A stretch of DNA of 64,000 nucleotides, from contig NZ_KI911559.1 in assembly GCF_000515255.1 (NCBI RefSeq), positions 220,149-284,148 of the forward strand. Reading direction: 5' to 3'. Below the pieces are notes generated by a model. That model saw only the letters and a program-made list of their open reading frames with translations. It searched no databases and had not been told where the DNA came from. Each line of letters begins with the position of its first letter. Position 1 is the stretch's first letter. This stretch comes from Rhodovibrio salinarum DSM 9154. Its GTDB lineage: Bacteria > Pseudomonadota > Alphaproteobacteria > Kiloniellales > Rhodovibrionaceae. The translations under genes were made by a program, and so were the position numbers. This document shows, piece by piece, positions 28,417-36,673 of the stretch.

Positions 28417-29025
28417 TCACACGCGGCTGTCTGGACCGTCCGGACCGGCTCGAAGCCCGGCCAGCAGCAGCGCCACCACACTGTCGTACGCACGGTCGAT
28501 GTCCGGATCGGCCCATTCGTCGCTGTGCGCCGGGTGGTGAAAGCGCTGGGTGGCATCGAACACGCCGCGCGCCGCCGCTTCGGCATCCCTGACATGGAAA
28601 ACGCCCTCGCGCTGCCCGTCGGCGACGATCCGGGCCAGATCGCCCACCAGCTCGTCGACGTGCGCCCGCACCACCTCGCGCGACTCCTCGGCGATCGCGT
28701 GATAGGTGGCGAACAGTTCGGGATCGTCGCGCACCTTGTGCCGCTTCGCCTCGGCGAGCGCCCGCAGCCAGCGCTGCAGGCGCTCGGTCGCCGGACCGTC
28801 CGCTTCCGCGATCGCGCGCAGCGGCGCCGACACCCGCGCCAGCCAGCGCGACGCAACGGCGTCGCGCAACGCCGCCTTGGTCGGGAAGTGGCGGTAGACC
28901 GAGCCGTGCGAGACCCCGAGCGCACGGGCCACATCGACGACGTTCGCCTTGGCCGGGCCGTAGCGGCGCAGCACCTCCTCAGCGGCGTCGAGAATGCGTT
29001 CCGGTGTCAGGGTCTCGCTGCTCAT
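28417..29025 (-). CDS. TetR-family transcriptional repressor
   Basis: 202 residues with the N-terminal TetR helix-turn-helix (VVDVARALGVSHGSVYRHFP, residues 29-48) and a divergent ligand-binding half. It follows the aldo/keto reductase gene by 11 bases on the same strand, so it is autoregulated with its target. The dyad at 30124-30145 upstream of the operon is its probable operator. Confidence 0.92.
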   Translation of the reverse strand: MSSETLTPERILDAAEEVLRRYGPAKANVVDVARALGVSHGSVYRHFPTKAALRDAVASRWLARVSAPLRAIAEADGPATERLQRWLRALAEAKRHKVRDDPELFATYHAIAEESREVVRAHVDELVGDLARIVADGQREGVFHVRDAEAAARGVFDATQRFHHPAHSDEWADPDIDRAYDSVVALLLAGLRAGPDGPDSRV

Positions 29026-29036
29026 CTCACCTCGTC

Positions 29037-30044
29037 TCAGCCGGACGTGCTGCGTTCGCTGTCCAGCATCGCCATCTGGTGCTCGTTGTAGCGGTTCCCG
29101 GCCACCGCGTCCGCCGGCAGCGCCGCCGCGATCGCCGCAAGGTCGCGGTCGTCGAGCGCGATGTCCAGTGCGCCAAGTGCCTCATCCAGCCGGCTGCGTC
29201 GGCGCGCGCCCACCAGCGGGATGATGTCGTCACCCTGCGCCAGCACCCAGGCGATGGCGATCTGCGCCACCGTCGCCTGCTTGGCCTCGGCGACCCGGCG
29301 CACCGCCTCCACCAGCTGGAGGTTGCGCTCCAGGTTGGCGCCCTGGAAACGCGGGCTATGGGCGCGGAAGTCGCCGGCGTTGCCGACACGTGCGCGCACC
29401 GGGCTGTCCGACAGCAGACCCCGGCTCAGCACGCCGTACGCCGTGACCGAGATGCCGAGCTCGCGGCAGGTCGGCAGAATTTCGCGCTCGATCCCGCGCG
29501 ACATCAGCGAGTACTCGATCTGCAGCGCCTGGATCGGCTGTTCCGACGCGGCGCGGCGGATCGTGTCGGCGGCCATCTCGGACAGGCCGATATGGCGGAC
29601 GTAGCCGGCCTGCACCATCTCGCCGATCGCGCCGACCGTCTCCTCGATCGGCACGTCGGGGTCGAGCCGGGCCGGCTGCATCAGGTCGATGTAGTCGGTG
29701 CCCAGCCGCTGCAGCGTGTAGGACAGGAAGTTCTTCACCGCCACCGGCCGCGCGTCGTAGCTGATGAACTGCCCGTCCGGCGCGCGCATGGCACCGAACT
29801 TGACGGCGATGAAAACGTCCTCGCGCCGCCGGTCTTGCAGCGCCTCGCGGAGCAGCAGCTCGTTGTGGCCGTGGCCGTAAAAGTCGCCGGTATCCAGCAG
29901 GGTGACACCGCGCGCCAGCGCGGCCTGGATCGTGGCGAGGCTCTCGTCCCGGTCGGCCGGGCCGTAGAAGTCCGACATGCCCATGCAGCCAAGGCCAAGG
30001 GCCGACAGCGCCGGACCGTTGCGTCCAAGTGTACGAGTCTCCAT
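29037..30044 (-). CDS. Aldo/keto reductase family oxidoreductase
   Basis: 335-residue (beta/alpha)8 NADPH-dependent reductase of the AKR13-like group. Three members of the catalytic tetrad are visible: Asp51 and Tyr56 in LLDTGDFYG, and Lys82 in FIAVKFG. The fourth, a His in perakine-reductase-type relatives, is Ala125 here (DYIDLMQPARLDP). The cofactor region near the C-terminus (IPLVGARRRSRLDEA) is intact. ATG 30044 is fixed by GGAGG six bases before it. First gene of an operon with tetR. Confidence 0.88.
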   Translation of the reverse strand: METRTLGRNGPALSALGLGCMGMSDFYGPADRDESLATIQAALARGVTLLDTGDFYGHGHNELLLREALQDRRREDVFIAVKFGAMRAPDGQFISYDARPVAVKNFLSYTLQRLGTDYIDLMQPARLDPDVPIEETVGAIGEMVQAGYVRHIGLSEMAADTIRRAASEQPIQALQIEYSLMSRGIEREILPTCRELGISVTAYGVLSRGLLSDSPVRARVGNAGDFRAHSPRFQGANLERNLQLVEAVRRVAEAKQATVAQIAIAWVLAQGDDIIPLVGARRRSRLDEALGALDIALDDRDLAAIAAALPADAVAGNRYNEHQMAMLDSERSTSG

Positions 30045-30123
30045 CGATCGCCTCCTTCGTGCAGCGCAGCAGGGTGCCGCGGGGATGCACGCCATTTTGG
30101 CGATGGGATGACAAACTTCAATA

Positions 30124-30145
30124 TCTGTTATTCCATTTTAACAGA
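30124..30145. promoter_or_regulatory. Palindromic operator upstream of the aldo/keto reductase-tetR operon
   Basis: TCTGTTA (30124-30130), eight bases, TAACAGA (30139-30145): perfect 7-base arms in an AT-rich setting about 80 bases upstream of the reductase start. Size and symmetry fit a TetR-family operator, and the repressor gene is in the same operon. Confidence 0.65.
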
Positions 30146-30446
30146 AACCCCATCATACCGACGCTACATGTGATCTGCGGCAACAGCATTCCGGTCACGC
30201 GCAACAGACAGACCCCGGCTTACGCACTTCGATGCGAACAGGAGAAACACCATCAGGTTAACTGCGAATGTCGCACCAGGGACCGCTTTGAAGCATGAAT
30301 CCAACACATCTACGACGGCACCTGGCAGGCTCACACATATAGGAGACGCCTACGAGACACATGGTTTCGTATAATGCGACTGACAGCCAACCACAGCTGG
30401 TATGTTGCCTTTGCGGCACCCTGATGCCACTTTACAGACTGTCAAT
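30146..30446. other. AT-richer gene-free stretch upstream of hicBA
   Basis: About 300 bases with visibly lower GC than the rest of the window and no credible gene. A perfect TATAAT occurs at 30370-30375 without a good -35 element. TTTACA at 30431-30436 may be the -35 of the toxin-antitoxin promoter. Confidence 0.4.
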
Positions 30447-30469
30447 TAAGCGGGCGTAAGATCCGCTTA
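30447..30469. promoter_or_regulatory. Inverted repeat 1 in the hicBA promoter region
   Basis: TAAGCGG (30447-30453), nine bases, CCGCTTA (30463-30469): perfect 7-base arms, 47 bases before the antitoxin start. Probable operator for autoregulation by the antitoxin or the toxin-antitoxin complex. Confidence 0.55.
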
Positions 30470-30478
30470 TCCGACGAA

Positions 30479-30495
30479 GGCATGATACACATGCC
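30479..30495. promoter_or_regulatory. Inverted repeat 2 in the hicBA leader
   Basis: GGCATG (30479-30484), five bases, CATGCC (30490-30495), directly before the ribosome binding site AAGGAGG. A second operator, or an RNA hairpin near the binding site. Confidence 0.5.
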
Positions 30496-30515
30496 ATCTT
30501 AGCAAGGAGGGAGTC

Positions 30516-30764
30516 ATGCCGCGCTCTGAGTTTATCGTCCGCGTTGAGTGGGACGATGAGGCAGGCGTTTGGTATGTCAGCGACAGTGATCTGCCCGGGC
30601 TTGTAGCAGAGGCAGAAACGGTGGACGCGCTACGCGAAAAGGTGATCGCGCGCGCCCCTGAATTGGCGGAGCTTAACCGCCACCTGATCGACTGGGAACC
30701 CGATGAGGATATCCCGGTGCACCTGATGGTCGAACGTCTCGATAGGATTCGCGTTCCGAGCTAA
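30516..30764 (+). CDS. HicB-like antitoxin with DUF1902 domain
   Basis: 82 residues. The start EFIVRVEWDDEAGVWYVSDS and the following DLPGLVAEAET match the DUF1902 version of the partial RNase H-like HicB fold. No separate DNA-binding domain is attached. An excellent binding site AAGGAGG precedes ATG 30516. Its TAA overlaps the ATG of the toxin gene, giving coupled translation with the antitoxin first. Confidence 0.85.
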   Translation: MPRSEFIVRVEWDDEAGVWYVSDSDLPGLVAEAETVDALREKVIARAPELAELNRHLIDWEPDEDIPVHLMVERLDRIRVPS

Positions 30765-30958
30765 TGGGCGACTACTCTAAGGAGCTCAAAAAGCTCCTAA
30801 ACGACGCTGGTTGCTATTTTGTGCGCCAAGGAAAAGGCGATCACGAAATCTGGCATAGCCCACGTACGGATACCAACTTTCCTGTCGACCAGAACATCAA
30901 GTCCCGCCATACAGCCAACAAAACTCTGAAGGATGCTGGGCTGCGCAAGCAGTTCTAG
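30764..30958 (+). CDS. hicA: HicA-type mRNA interferase toxin
   Basis: 64-residue double-stranded RNA-binding-fold toxin. The family motif is GCYFVRQGKGDHEIW with the catalytic His27, followed by the basic C-terminal NKTLKDAGLRKQF. HicA toxins cleave mRNA and are neutralised by the upstream partner. A strong terminator follows 3 bases after the stop. Confidence 0.88.
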   Translation: MGDYSKELKKLLNDAGCYFVRQGKGDHEIWHSPRTDTNFPVDQNIKSRHTANKTLKDAGLRKQF

Positions 30959-30960
30959 CC

Positions 30961-30997
30961 AAAAACCCCGGCACATGTAGTGCCGGGGTTTTTGTTT
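30961..30997 (+). terminator. Rho-independent terminator of hicBA
   Basis: ACCCCGGCA (30965-30973) pairs with TGCCGGGGT (30981-30989), 7-base loop, followed by TTTTTGTTTT. The A-run on the other side could make it work in both directions. Confidence 0.9.
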
Positions 30998-31188
30998 TGC
31001 GCGTCGGGCACTCACGAACAATCCAAACAAATGACCCGAGGCATATGCCGTGGGTGAAAAGAAAAGGCAGAAAAGCCAGCAGCAGCCAGAAGAAATGCGC
31101 GGAAAATTTCGAATGTTCTGTGCACCATGCGACGGCGCACGAGCTCCCGCCGGAGCAAGGTCAAGTCACTGAACAGGCCGAATGAATT

Positions 31189-31265
31189 TGGCGTCCCCGG
31201 CAGGATTCGAACCTGCGACCTACAGCTTAGGAGGCTGTCGCTCTATCCAGCTGAGCTACGGGGAC
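31189..31265 (-). tRNA. tRNA-Arg (anticodon CCU)
   Basis: Minus-strand cloverleaf with acceptor stem GTCCCCG/CGGGGAC, D-arm AGCTCAGCTGGATAGAGC, anticodon loop CTCCTAA (anticodon CCT) on a GACAG/CTGTA-type stem, T-arm GCAGGTTCGAATCCTGC and discriminator G. The CCA end is encoded (31189-31191). tRNA-Arg(CCU) genes are frequent integration sites; the toxin-antitoxin pair lies on its 3' side. Confidence 0.97.
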
Positions 31266-31400
31266 GCGGGGGCCGCTTCGGGCCGGCGCGGGTTATAGCA
31301 CGGGTTTGGGCCGTGTTTCGAGACGTGTTGGCGCGGGCACGGCCTTTGCGGGCAGCACGGCCCTACACCCAAGCGAGGCGACCGCCTCGAAAGCCGTCCC

Positions 31401-31420
31401 AAGCCGCCGGCCGGCGGCTT
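31401..31420. other. Perfect 20-base GC-rich palindrome behind pip
   Basis: AAGCCGCCGGCCGGCGGCTT is fully self-complementary. It lies 68 bases after the end of pip and could act as a weak terminator or mRNA-stabilising hairpin; no T-run is present. Confidence 0.4.
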
Positions 31421-31487
31421 CGTTGGCCCGTCGCAGCGGGGTTGCCGCCGTCAGGCGTGCTTCGACCCGATCCTTATCGGGACCGGA

Positions 31488-32444
31488 CTACTTCACGCCC
31501 TCCATCCGTTGCGTCGCGGCGACCAGGGCGCGGCGGATGCCGGGTTCCATGGCGGAGTGGCCGGCGTCGGGCACGATGACGTGCTGGGCCTGCGGCCAGG
31601 CCTGCTTGAGTTCCCAGGCGCTTTGGGGCGGGCAGATGACGTCGTAGCGGCCCTGCACGATGGTGCCGGGGATGCCGTGCAGACGCCCGGCGTCACGCAG
31701 CAGCTGGCCTTCTTCCAGAAAGGCGTTGTGGGCGAAATAGTGCGCCTCCAGGCGCGCCAGGCCGAGGGCGGTGCGCGCGTCGCCGAAGGCGGCGACCGTT
31801 TCCGGGCTGGGCAGCAGGGTGGAGCAACTGCCCTCGTAGGTGCTCCAGGCGCGGGCGGCCGAGACGTGGATTTCCGGATCGGGATCGTCGAGGCGGGTGC
31901 AGTAGGCGCGCAGCAGGTCGCCGCGCTCGGCCTCCGGGATATAGCTGGCGAAGCGGTCCCAGGCTTCCGGGCAGAAGGCGCCCATGCCGGTCAGGAACCA
32001 GCGGATCTCGCTGCGGCGGCCGAGGAAGATGCCGCGCAGGACGAGCCCGGTGACACGTTCAGGATGCGCCTGGGCGTAGGCGAGCGCCAGCGTCGACCCC
32101 CAGGAGCCGCCGAACAGCAGCCAGCGCTCGATGCCGAGGTGCTGGCGCAGCGTTTCGATATCCTGGATCAGGTGCTGGGTGGTGTTGTCGCGCGTCTCGC
32201 CCAGCGGGGTGGAACGGCCGGCGCCGCGCTGATCGAACAGCACGGTGTAATAGTGCTCGGGATCGAAGAACCGCCGGTGATCGGCCGAGGCGCCGGCCCC
32301 GGGGCCGCCATGCAGGAACAGCGCCGGCTGGCCGTCGGGCTTGCCGGCGGTTTCCCAGTACATCGTGTGCCGGTCGTCCAGCGGCAATTGGCCCTGGTCC
32401 TGGGTGTGCACGGACGGAAAGAGGTCGCGTTGCGGCCGGGTCAT
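31488..32444 (-). CDS. pip: Proline iminopeptidase
   Basis: 318-residue cytosolic alpha/beta hydrolase that removes N-terminal proline from peptides. HGGPG at 45-49 forms the oxyanion side, DQRGAGRS at 71-78 is the family signature, the nucleophile is Ser114 (GGSWGS), the acid is in GRYDVICP and the base His in DAGHSAMEP. Length is normal. Monocistronic by appearance. Confidence 0.95.
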   Translation of the reverse strand: MTRPQRDLFPSVHTQDQGQLPLDDRHTMYWETAGKPDGQPALFLHGGPGAGASADHRRFFDPEHYYTVLFDQRGAGRSTPLGETRDNTTQHLIQDIETLRQHLGIERWLLFGGSWGSTLALAYAQAHPERVTGLVLRGIFLGRRSEIRWFLTGMGAFCPEAWDRFASYIPEAERGDLLRAYCTRLDDPDPEIHVSAARAWSTYEGSCSTLLPSPETVAAFGDARTALGLARLEAHYFAHNAFLEEGQLLRDAGRLHGIPGTIVQGRYDVICPPQSAWELKQAWPQAQHVIVPDAGHSAMEPGIRRALVAATQRMEGVK

Positions 32445-32558
32445 CGATCCTCAGCGAAAGTGGGGGTGGGTGGGGCGCGCCGGTCTGATATCCGATATGG
32501 CGCATCTTGTCCGTTCGCGCATCCCCTCAGCCGCTCAAGGGCTGTTAGACTGACTTTC

Positions 32559-33404
32559 ATGAGGCATCCCTGGCCCACTTGCAACCGATGGTCGACGCGA
32601 CGTGGCGCGCTGCGGCTGGCGGCGGGCGGCCTGGCCGCAATGGCGCTGTCCCCCGGTCGCACGCGCGCGGCGGCGCCCCCGCAGGTGCCGGAGGCGCTGG
32701 CGGTTGGCGATCGTCGCCGCGTGACCGAGATCGTCGACGGCGACACGCTGATCCTCAGCGACGGGCGGGAGGTTCGGCTGGTCGGGCTGCAGGCGCCCAA
32801 GCTGCCGCTCGGCCGGCCGGATTTCGAGGCCTGGCCGCTGGCGGACGCGGCCAAGGCGGAACTCAGCCGGCTGACGCTTGGGCAGGCGGTCACGCTCGCC
32901 TATGGCGGCCGGCCGATCGACCGGCACGGGCGGATGCTGGCGCATCTCTACCGCGATGACGGCAGCTGGGTACAAGGCGCGATGCTGCGGGCCGGCATGG
33001 CGCGGGTCTACACCTTCGCGGACAACCGGACCCTGGCCGCGGAGATGTACGCGCGGGAAGATACCGCCCGGAGGGACGGTCGCGGCATCTGGGACCATCC
33101 CTTCTATCAGGTGCGCGGCACCAACGAGCTGGACGCCCTGATCGACACCTTCCAGGTGGTCAAGGCGCGGGTGCGCGACGTGGCGACGGTGGACGGACGG
33201 GTGTATCTGAATTTCGGGCCGGACTGGCGCAGCGACTTCACCGTCACGCTGGCCCCACGCACCGCGCGCCTGTTTGCTGAGGAAGGGATCGACGTGCGGC
33301 GCTACGATGACGCCCGCGTGCAGGTGCGCGGCTGGCTGACAAGCTATAACGGCCCTTTGATCGAGGCCACCCACCCGGAACAGATCCGCAAGCTGGATAG
33401 CTAG
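32559..33404 (+). CDS. Thermonuclease-fold (SNase-like) exported protein, catalytic acids replaced
   Basis: 281 residues with a twin-arginine N-terminus (STRRGALRLAAGGLAAMAL) and cleavage near ARA-A (residue 37-38), so probably Tat-exported. The SNase domain is clear: EIVDGDTLILSDGREVRL (Asp60, Asp62, Arg73) and DRHGRMLAHLY (Arg125). At the positions of staphylococcal nuclease Asp40 and Glu43, however, it reads Gln78 and Lys81 (GLQAPKLP), so nuclease activity is doubtful. A C-terminal extension from about residue 190 may be a separate binding domain. Followed by the M48 lipoprotein gene after 4 bases. Confidence 0.85.
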   Translation: MRHPWPTCNRWSTRRGALRLAAGGLAAMALSPGRTRAAAPPQVPEALAVGDRRRVTEIVDGDTLILSDGREVRLVGLQAPKLPLGRPDFEAWPLADAAKAELSRLTLGQAVTLAYGGRPIDRHGRMLAHLYRDDGSWVQGAMLRAGMARVYTFADNRTLAAEMYAREDTARRDGRGIWDHPFYQVRGTNELDALIDTFQVVKARVRDVATVDGRVYLNFGPDWRSDFTVTLAPRTARLFAEEGIDVRRYDDARVQVRGWLTSYNGPLIEATHPEQIRKLDS

Positions 33405-33408
33405 AACG

Positions 33409-34926
33409 ATGCGTGTGATGCGCTGTTTCCCGACCCTGACACACCGCGTTGCCGTCTCTCCTGTGGGGAAAGCATGGGATGCGGCGCCCCGCCGGCTCGC
33501 CGCGCTCGCGCTGGCGGCGCTGTTGCCGCTGGCAAGCGCCTGCTCGACCGCGCCGGCGACCGGGGAGCGGATCTTCACCGGCGGGATGAGCCTGCAGGAC
33601 GGCCAGCAGATGGGCGCCGAGCAGCACCCCAAGCTGCTCAAGCAGTTCGGCGGCGCCTACGACGACGCGGAGCTGCAGCACTACGTCAGTTCGGTCGGCA
33701 CCCTGCTCGCCCAGACCTCGGAGCTGCCGCAGATCGACTGGACCTTCACGGTGCTGAACAGCCCGGTGGTCAACGCCTTCGCGCTGCCGGGCGGCTACGT
33801 CTACGTCTCCCGCGGGCTGATCGCGCTGGCGGAGGACGAGGCGCAGCTGGCGAGCGTGCTGGCGCACGAGATCGGCCACGTCACCGCCCGCCACTCCGCC
33901 CAGCGGTACGGCAGCCAGCAGTTGGCCGGGGTGGCGAGCGTGCTATCCGGCGCGCTGCTCGGCGGTCCGGCGGGGCAGGCGACCTCCGCCCTGTCGCAGG
34001 TGGCGCTCGCCAGCTATTCGCGCGAACACGAGATGCAGGCGGACACGCTCGGCATCCGCTACCTGACCCGCGCCGGCTACGACCCCGAAGCCTCCGCCGC
34101 GTTCCTCGCCAAGCTGCAGGCGGAAAGCGAACTGAAGGCCGAACTCGCCGGCAACCCCGACGCGGCGAATGAGTTCAGCCTGCTGCAGACCCACCCGCGC
34201 ACGGTCGAGCGCGTGCGCGAGGCGATGGCGCGGGCGGAGACCACCCGGGTCGCCGATCCGATGACCGCGCGCGAGGTCTACCTGCCCAAGCTGGACGGCC
34301 TGCTGTACGGCCACGGGCCGGAGCAGGGCTATGTCCGGGGCCAGGCGTTCCTGCACCCCGAGCTGCGCCTGGCGTTCGAGGTGCCGGACGGCTACCGGAT
34401 GCAGAACGGCCAAAGCAGCGTGAAGGCAAGCGGCCCGGATGGCCTGATGGTGTTCGCCGGCGCGCCGAAGTCCGCCGGGCGGAGCCCGGTAAGCTACCTG
34501 CGCGACGTCTGGGCGAAAGGGACGCGGCTGGACGCCCTGACCCGGATCGAGGTGAACGGCATGAGCGGCGCCACCGCACTGGCCCGCGCCCGGACGGATG
34601 GCGGCGCGCGCACGGTGCGGTTGGCAATCGTTCGTTACGACAGCAATACGACCTATCGCTTCCTGTTCGTGCCCCAGGACGCCGGCCCGCCGGAGCGGCT
34701 GGCGGACGTGACGCTGAACTCCTTCCGCAAGCTTTCGGCGACCGAAGCCGCCGCGCTCGAGCCGCGGCGCATCCGCCTCTACACGGTGCGGGCAGGCGAC
34801 ACCCAGGAAAGCCTGGCCCAACGCCTGCCCTACGAAGACCTCCCCCTGCGCCGCTTCCAGGTCCTCAACGCCCTGGAACCCGGCGAGGAGCTGCAGCCGG
34901 GCCGGGTGGTGAAGCTCGTGCAGTAG
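33409..34926 (+). CDS. M48 family metalloprotease lipoprotein with LysM domain
   Basis: 505 residues. Lipobox LASAC places the lipidated Cys45. The zinc motif HEIGH is at 153-157 and the third ligand lies in REHEMQADTLG near residue 205. The C-terminal 50 residues form a LysM-like peptidoglycan-binding domain (YTVRAGDTQESLAQRL). The layout resembles BepA/LoiP-type periplasmic quality-control proteases of the outer membrane. Co-transcribed with the thermonuclease-fold gene. Confidence 0.92.
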   Translation: MRVMRCFPTLTHRVAVSPVGKAWDAAPRRLAALALAALLPLASACSTAPATGERIFTGGMSLQDGQQMGAEQHPKLLKQFGGAYDDAELQHYVSSVGTLLAQTSELPQIDWTFTVLNSPVVNAFALPGGYVYVSRGLIALAEDEAQLASVLAHEIGHVTARHSAQRYGSQQLAGVASVLSGALLGGPAGQATSALSQVALASYSREHEMQADTLGIRYLTRAGYDPEASAAFLAKLQAESELKAELAGNPDAANEFSLLQTHPRTVERVREAMARAETTRVADPMTAREVYLPKLDGLLYGHGPEQGYVRGQAFLHPELRLAFEVPDGYRMQNGQSSVKASGPDGLMVFAGAPKSAGRSPVSYLRDVWAKGTRLDALTRIEVNGMSGATALARARTDGGARTVRLAIVRYDSNTTYRFLFVPQDAGPPERLADVTLNSFRKLSATEAAALEPRRIRLYTVRAGDTQESLAQRLPYEDLPLRRFQVLNALEPGEELQPGRVVKLVQ

Positions 34927-34937
34927 CTAAAGAAATG

Positions 34938-35136
34938 CACCACCAAGACACAGGGGGCACCAAGATGCCTCGCCACACTGGTTCCTAGTCGCCCAGACAG
35001 GCGATGAAGGGAGTCACCAGCGGCTTTGCCTGATGCGCGCGAAGCGCGCCTCCCAACCTTTGCGCGGCCGCGTATTTGTCCTTACCGCGCCGGTCCCAAA
35101 GCCAGTCAACTTGGTGTCTTCGTATCTTTGTGGTGC
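34938..35136. repeat. Element A: ~200-bp miniature element with imperfect inverted ends
   Basis: The left end CACCACCAAGACACA (34938) and the right end CTTGGTGTCTTCG...TGTGGTG (35111-35136) are imperfect inverted copies of a CACCAAGACACAAAG-type sequence. The interior carries the hairpin GCGCGCGAAGCGCGC (35035-35049). It sits 11 bases after the M48 protease stop. No protein of its own is evident. A partner of the same design is at 36497-36717. Confidence 0.55.
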
Positions 35137-35187
35137 CCCACCTTTCAGCCATTCGACGCGGCACGGCGCCGCCCGGGGGCAACCGAC

Positions 35188-35445
35188 CTAGAAGTCGTAG
35201 CAGATGCCGCCGCGTTCCCAGTCGCCGTAGCGGGTCGGCTCCGGGCCGTCGGGACCGCCGACTTCCTTGGTCTTGGCCGGCTGGTCGCCGCCACCGTCCG
35301 ACTCTCTCTCCGCCGCCTTCTGCTGGGCGGCGCGATCCAGATCCTGGGCGTCCGGCTGCTTGGCGGCGGGCTTGCGCTCGGCGGCGGCCGGCTGGCTTTT
35401 GGCCTTCGCGGGGTTGGGTTTGCGGGCTTTGAAGATGCGTGTCAT
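35188..35445 (-). CDS. DUF1674 protein (SDHAF4-type succinate dehydrogenase assembly factor family)
   Basis: 85 residues: a Lys/Ala/Pro-rich disordered N-terminus and the signature C-terminus [19 protein letters not shown], which ends the protein as in SDHAF4/DUF1674 members. In eukaryotes SDHAF4 protects flavinated SdhA before complex II assembly; the bacterial role is by homology. ATG 35445 is chosen because the disordered tail begins there. It is divergent from htpX. Confidence 0.85.
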   Translation of the reverse strand: MTRIFKARKPNPAKAKSQPAAAERKPAAKQPDAQDLDRAAQQKAAERESDGGGDQPAKTKEVGGPDGPEPTRYGDWERGGICYDF

Positions 35446-35576
35446 GGCCCAGACAATGGCGCGGACCCAAGCGGCTGGCAAGCGCCGCCGGGGCGCAGAC
35501 GGCTATCTTGAACGCCGGATGCCGGCCGCCCACTTATCGAGACGATCGAGGCGCAACTGATCGGAGTTTCCGGGCC

Positions 35577-36479
35577 GTGTTCAATACCCTGCGCACCTTC
35601 ACCCTACTGGCCGCGCTGACGGCGCTGTTCATGGGCGCGGGCTATCTCGTCGGCGGCACGGGCGGCATGCTGATCGCCCTCGGCCTCGCCGCGGCGATGA
35701 ACCTGTTCAGCTATTGGAACGCGGACAAGATCGTCCTGCGGATGTACAACGCGCGCGAGGTCAACGCCGAAAGCGCGCCGCAGTTCTACCAGATGGTCGC
35801 GCAGTTGGCGGAGAACGCCGAGCTGCCGATGCCGCGGGTCTATATCATCGATACCGACCTACCGAACGCCTTCGCCACCGGCCGCAATCCGGACAACGCC
35901 GCCGTCGCGGCAACCATGGGCCTGCTGCGCCGCCTGAACCAGCAGGAGATCGCCGCGGTGATGGCGCACGAGTTGGCGCACGTGAAAAACCGCGACACGC
36001 TGACGATGACGATCACCGCGACGATCGCGGGCGCGATCTCGATGCTGGCCAACTTCGCGATGTTCGCGGGCATGTTCGGGGGCAACCGCGACAACCCGTT
36101 GGGTGGCTTCGGGGCGATCTTGGTCGCATTGTTGGCGCCGATCGCGGCGATGCTGGTTCAGACCTCAATCTCGCGCACCCGCGAGTACGCCGCCGACAAG
36201 GGCGGGGCGGAAATCTGCGGTCAACCGATGTGGCTCGCCTCCGCGCTGACGAAGATCGAACGGCTGGCGCACGAGGCCGAGTACCGTCAGGCGGAAAAGA
36301 ACCCGGCGACCGCGCACCTGTTCATCATCAACCCGCTGAGCGGGAAAAGCGTGGGCGCCCTGTTCTCCACCCACCCGACCACCCAGGACCGCGTGCAGCG
36401 CCTGGAACAGCTCGCCCAGGACTGGGGCAAGACCAGCGGCGGTGACGCCGCCCAGGCGACGGCGCGTCCCTGGGGATGA
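35577..36479 (+). CDS. htpX: Membrane zinc metalloprotease HtpX
   Basis: 300-residue inner-membrane heat-shock protease. Two N-terminal helices (about 8-45), zinc motif HELAH at 131-135, two more helices between 150 and 200, and the third ligand region [13 protein letters not shown] near 205. GTG 35577 fits the family N-terminus and has GGAG upstream. Element B begins 17 bases after the stop. Confidence 0.94.
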   Translation: MFNTLRTFTLLAALTALFMGAGYLVGGTGGMLIALGLAAAMNLFSYWNADKIVLRMYNAREVNAESAPQFYQMVAQLAENAELPMPRVYIIDTDLPNAFATGRNPDNAAVAATMGLLRRLNQQEIAAVMAHELAHVKNRDTLTMTITATIAGAISMLANFAMFAGMFGGNRDNPLGGFGAILVALLAPIAAMLVQTSISRTREYAADKGGAEICGQPMWLASALTKIERLAHEAEYRQAEKNPATAHLFIINPLSGKSVGALFSTHPTTQDRVQRLEQLAQDWGKTSGGDAAQATARPWG

Positions 36480-36539
36480 CGCTGAATAGGGTCATCCCCA
36501 CCAAGACACAAAGGCACGAAGGTGGCCTGCCACTTAAAG

Positions 36540-36567
36540 AGCCCGTCGGACTCGAGTCCGACGGGCT
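36540..36567 (+). terminator. 28-base perfect palindrome, probable htpX terminator
   Basis: AGCCCGTCGGACTC followed immediately by its reverse complement, then GTTCTTGTTT. The stem is very stable and lies 60 bases after htpX, inside element B. The A-rich stretch on the other flank allows weak activity in the minus direction. Confidence 0.65.
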
Positions 36568-36673
36568 GTTCTTGTTTAGCTGGGGTTGATTGCGCGCGAA
36601 GCGCGCTGAAGACCCCCGTCGTGTCGGCTGCTGAGGTGCCACGCGGAAGGTCCACGCAGCCCAGCGCTCCAGC

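Noticed and set aside
30370-30375. Perfect TATAAT as hicBA promoter
   Set aside because: No acceptable -35 at 16-18 bases, and the dyads nearer the gene suggest a closer promoter.
30997-31185. 62-codon plus-strand frame between hicA and tRNA-Arg
   Set aside because: Starts inside the terminator tail, has no binding site and no recognisable content.
31189-31265. Attachment-site repeat of tRNA-Arg
   Set aside because: I looked for a second copy of the tRNA 3' end in the AT-richer patch and saw none, and no integrase gene is present.
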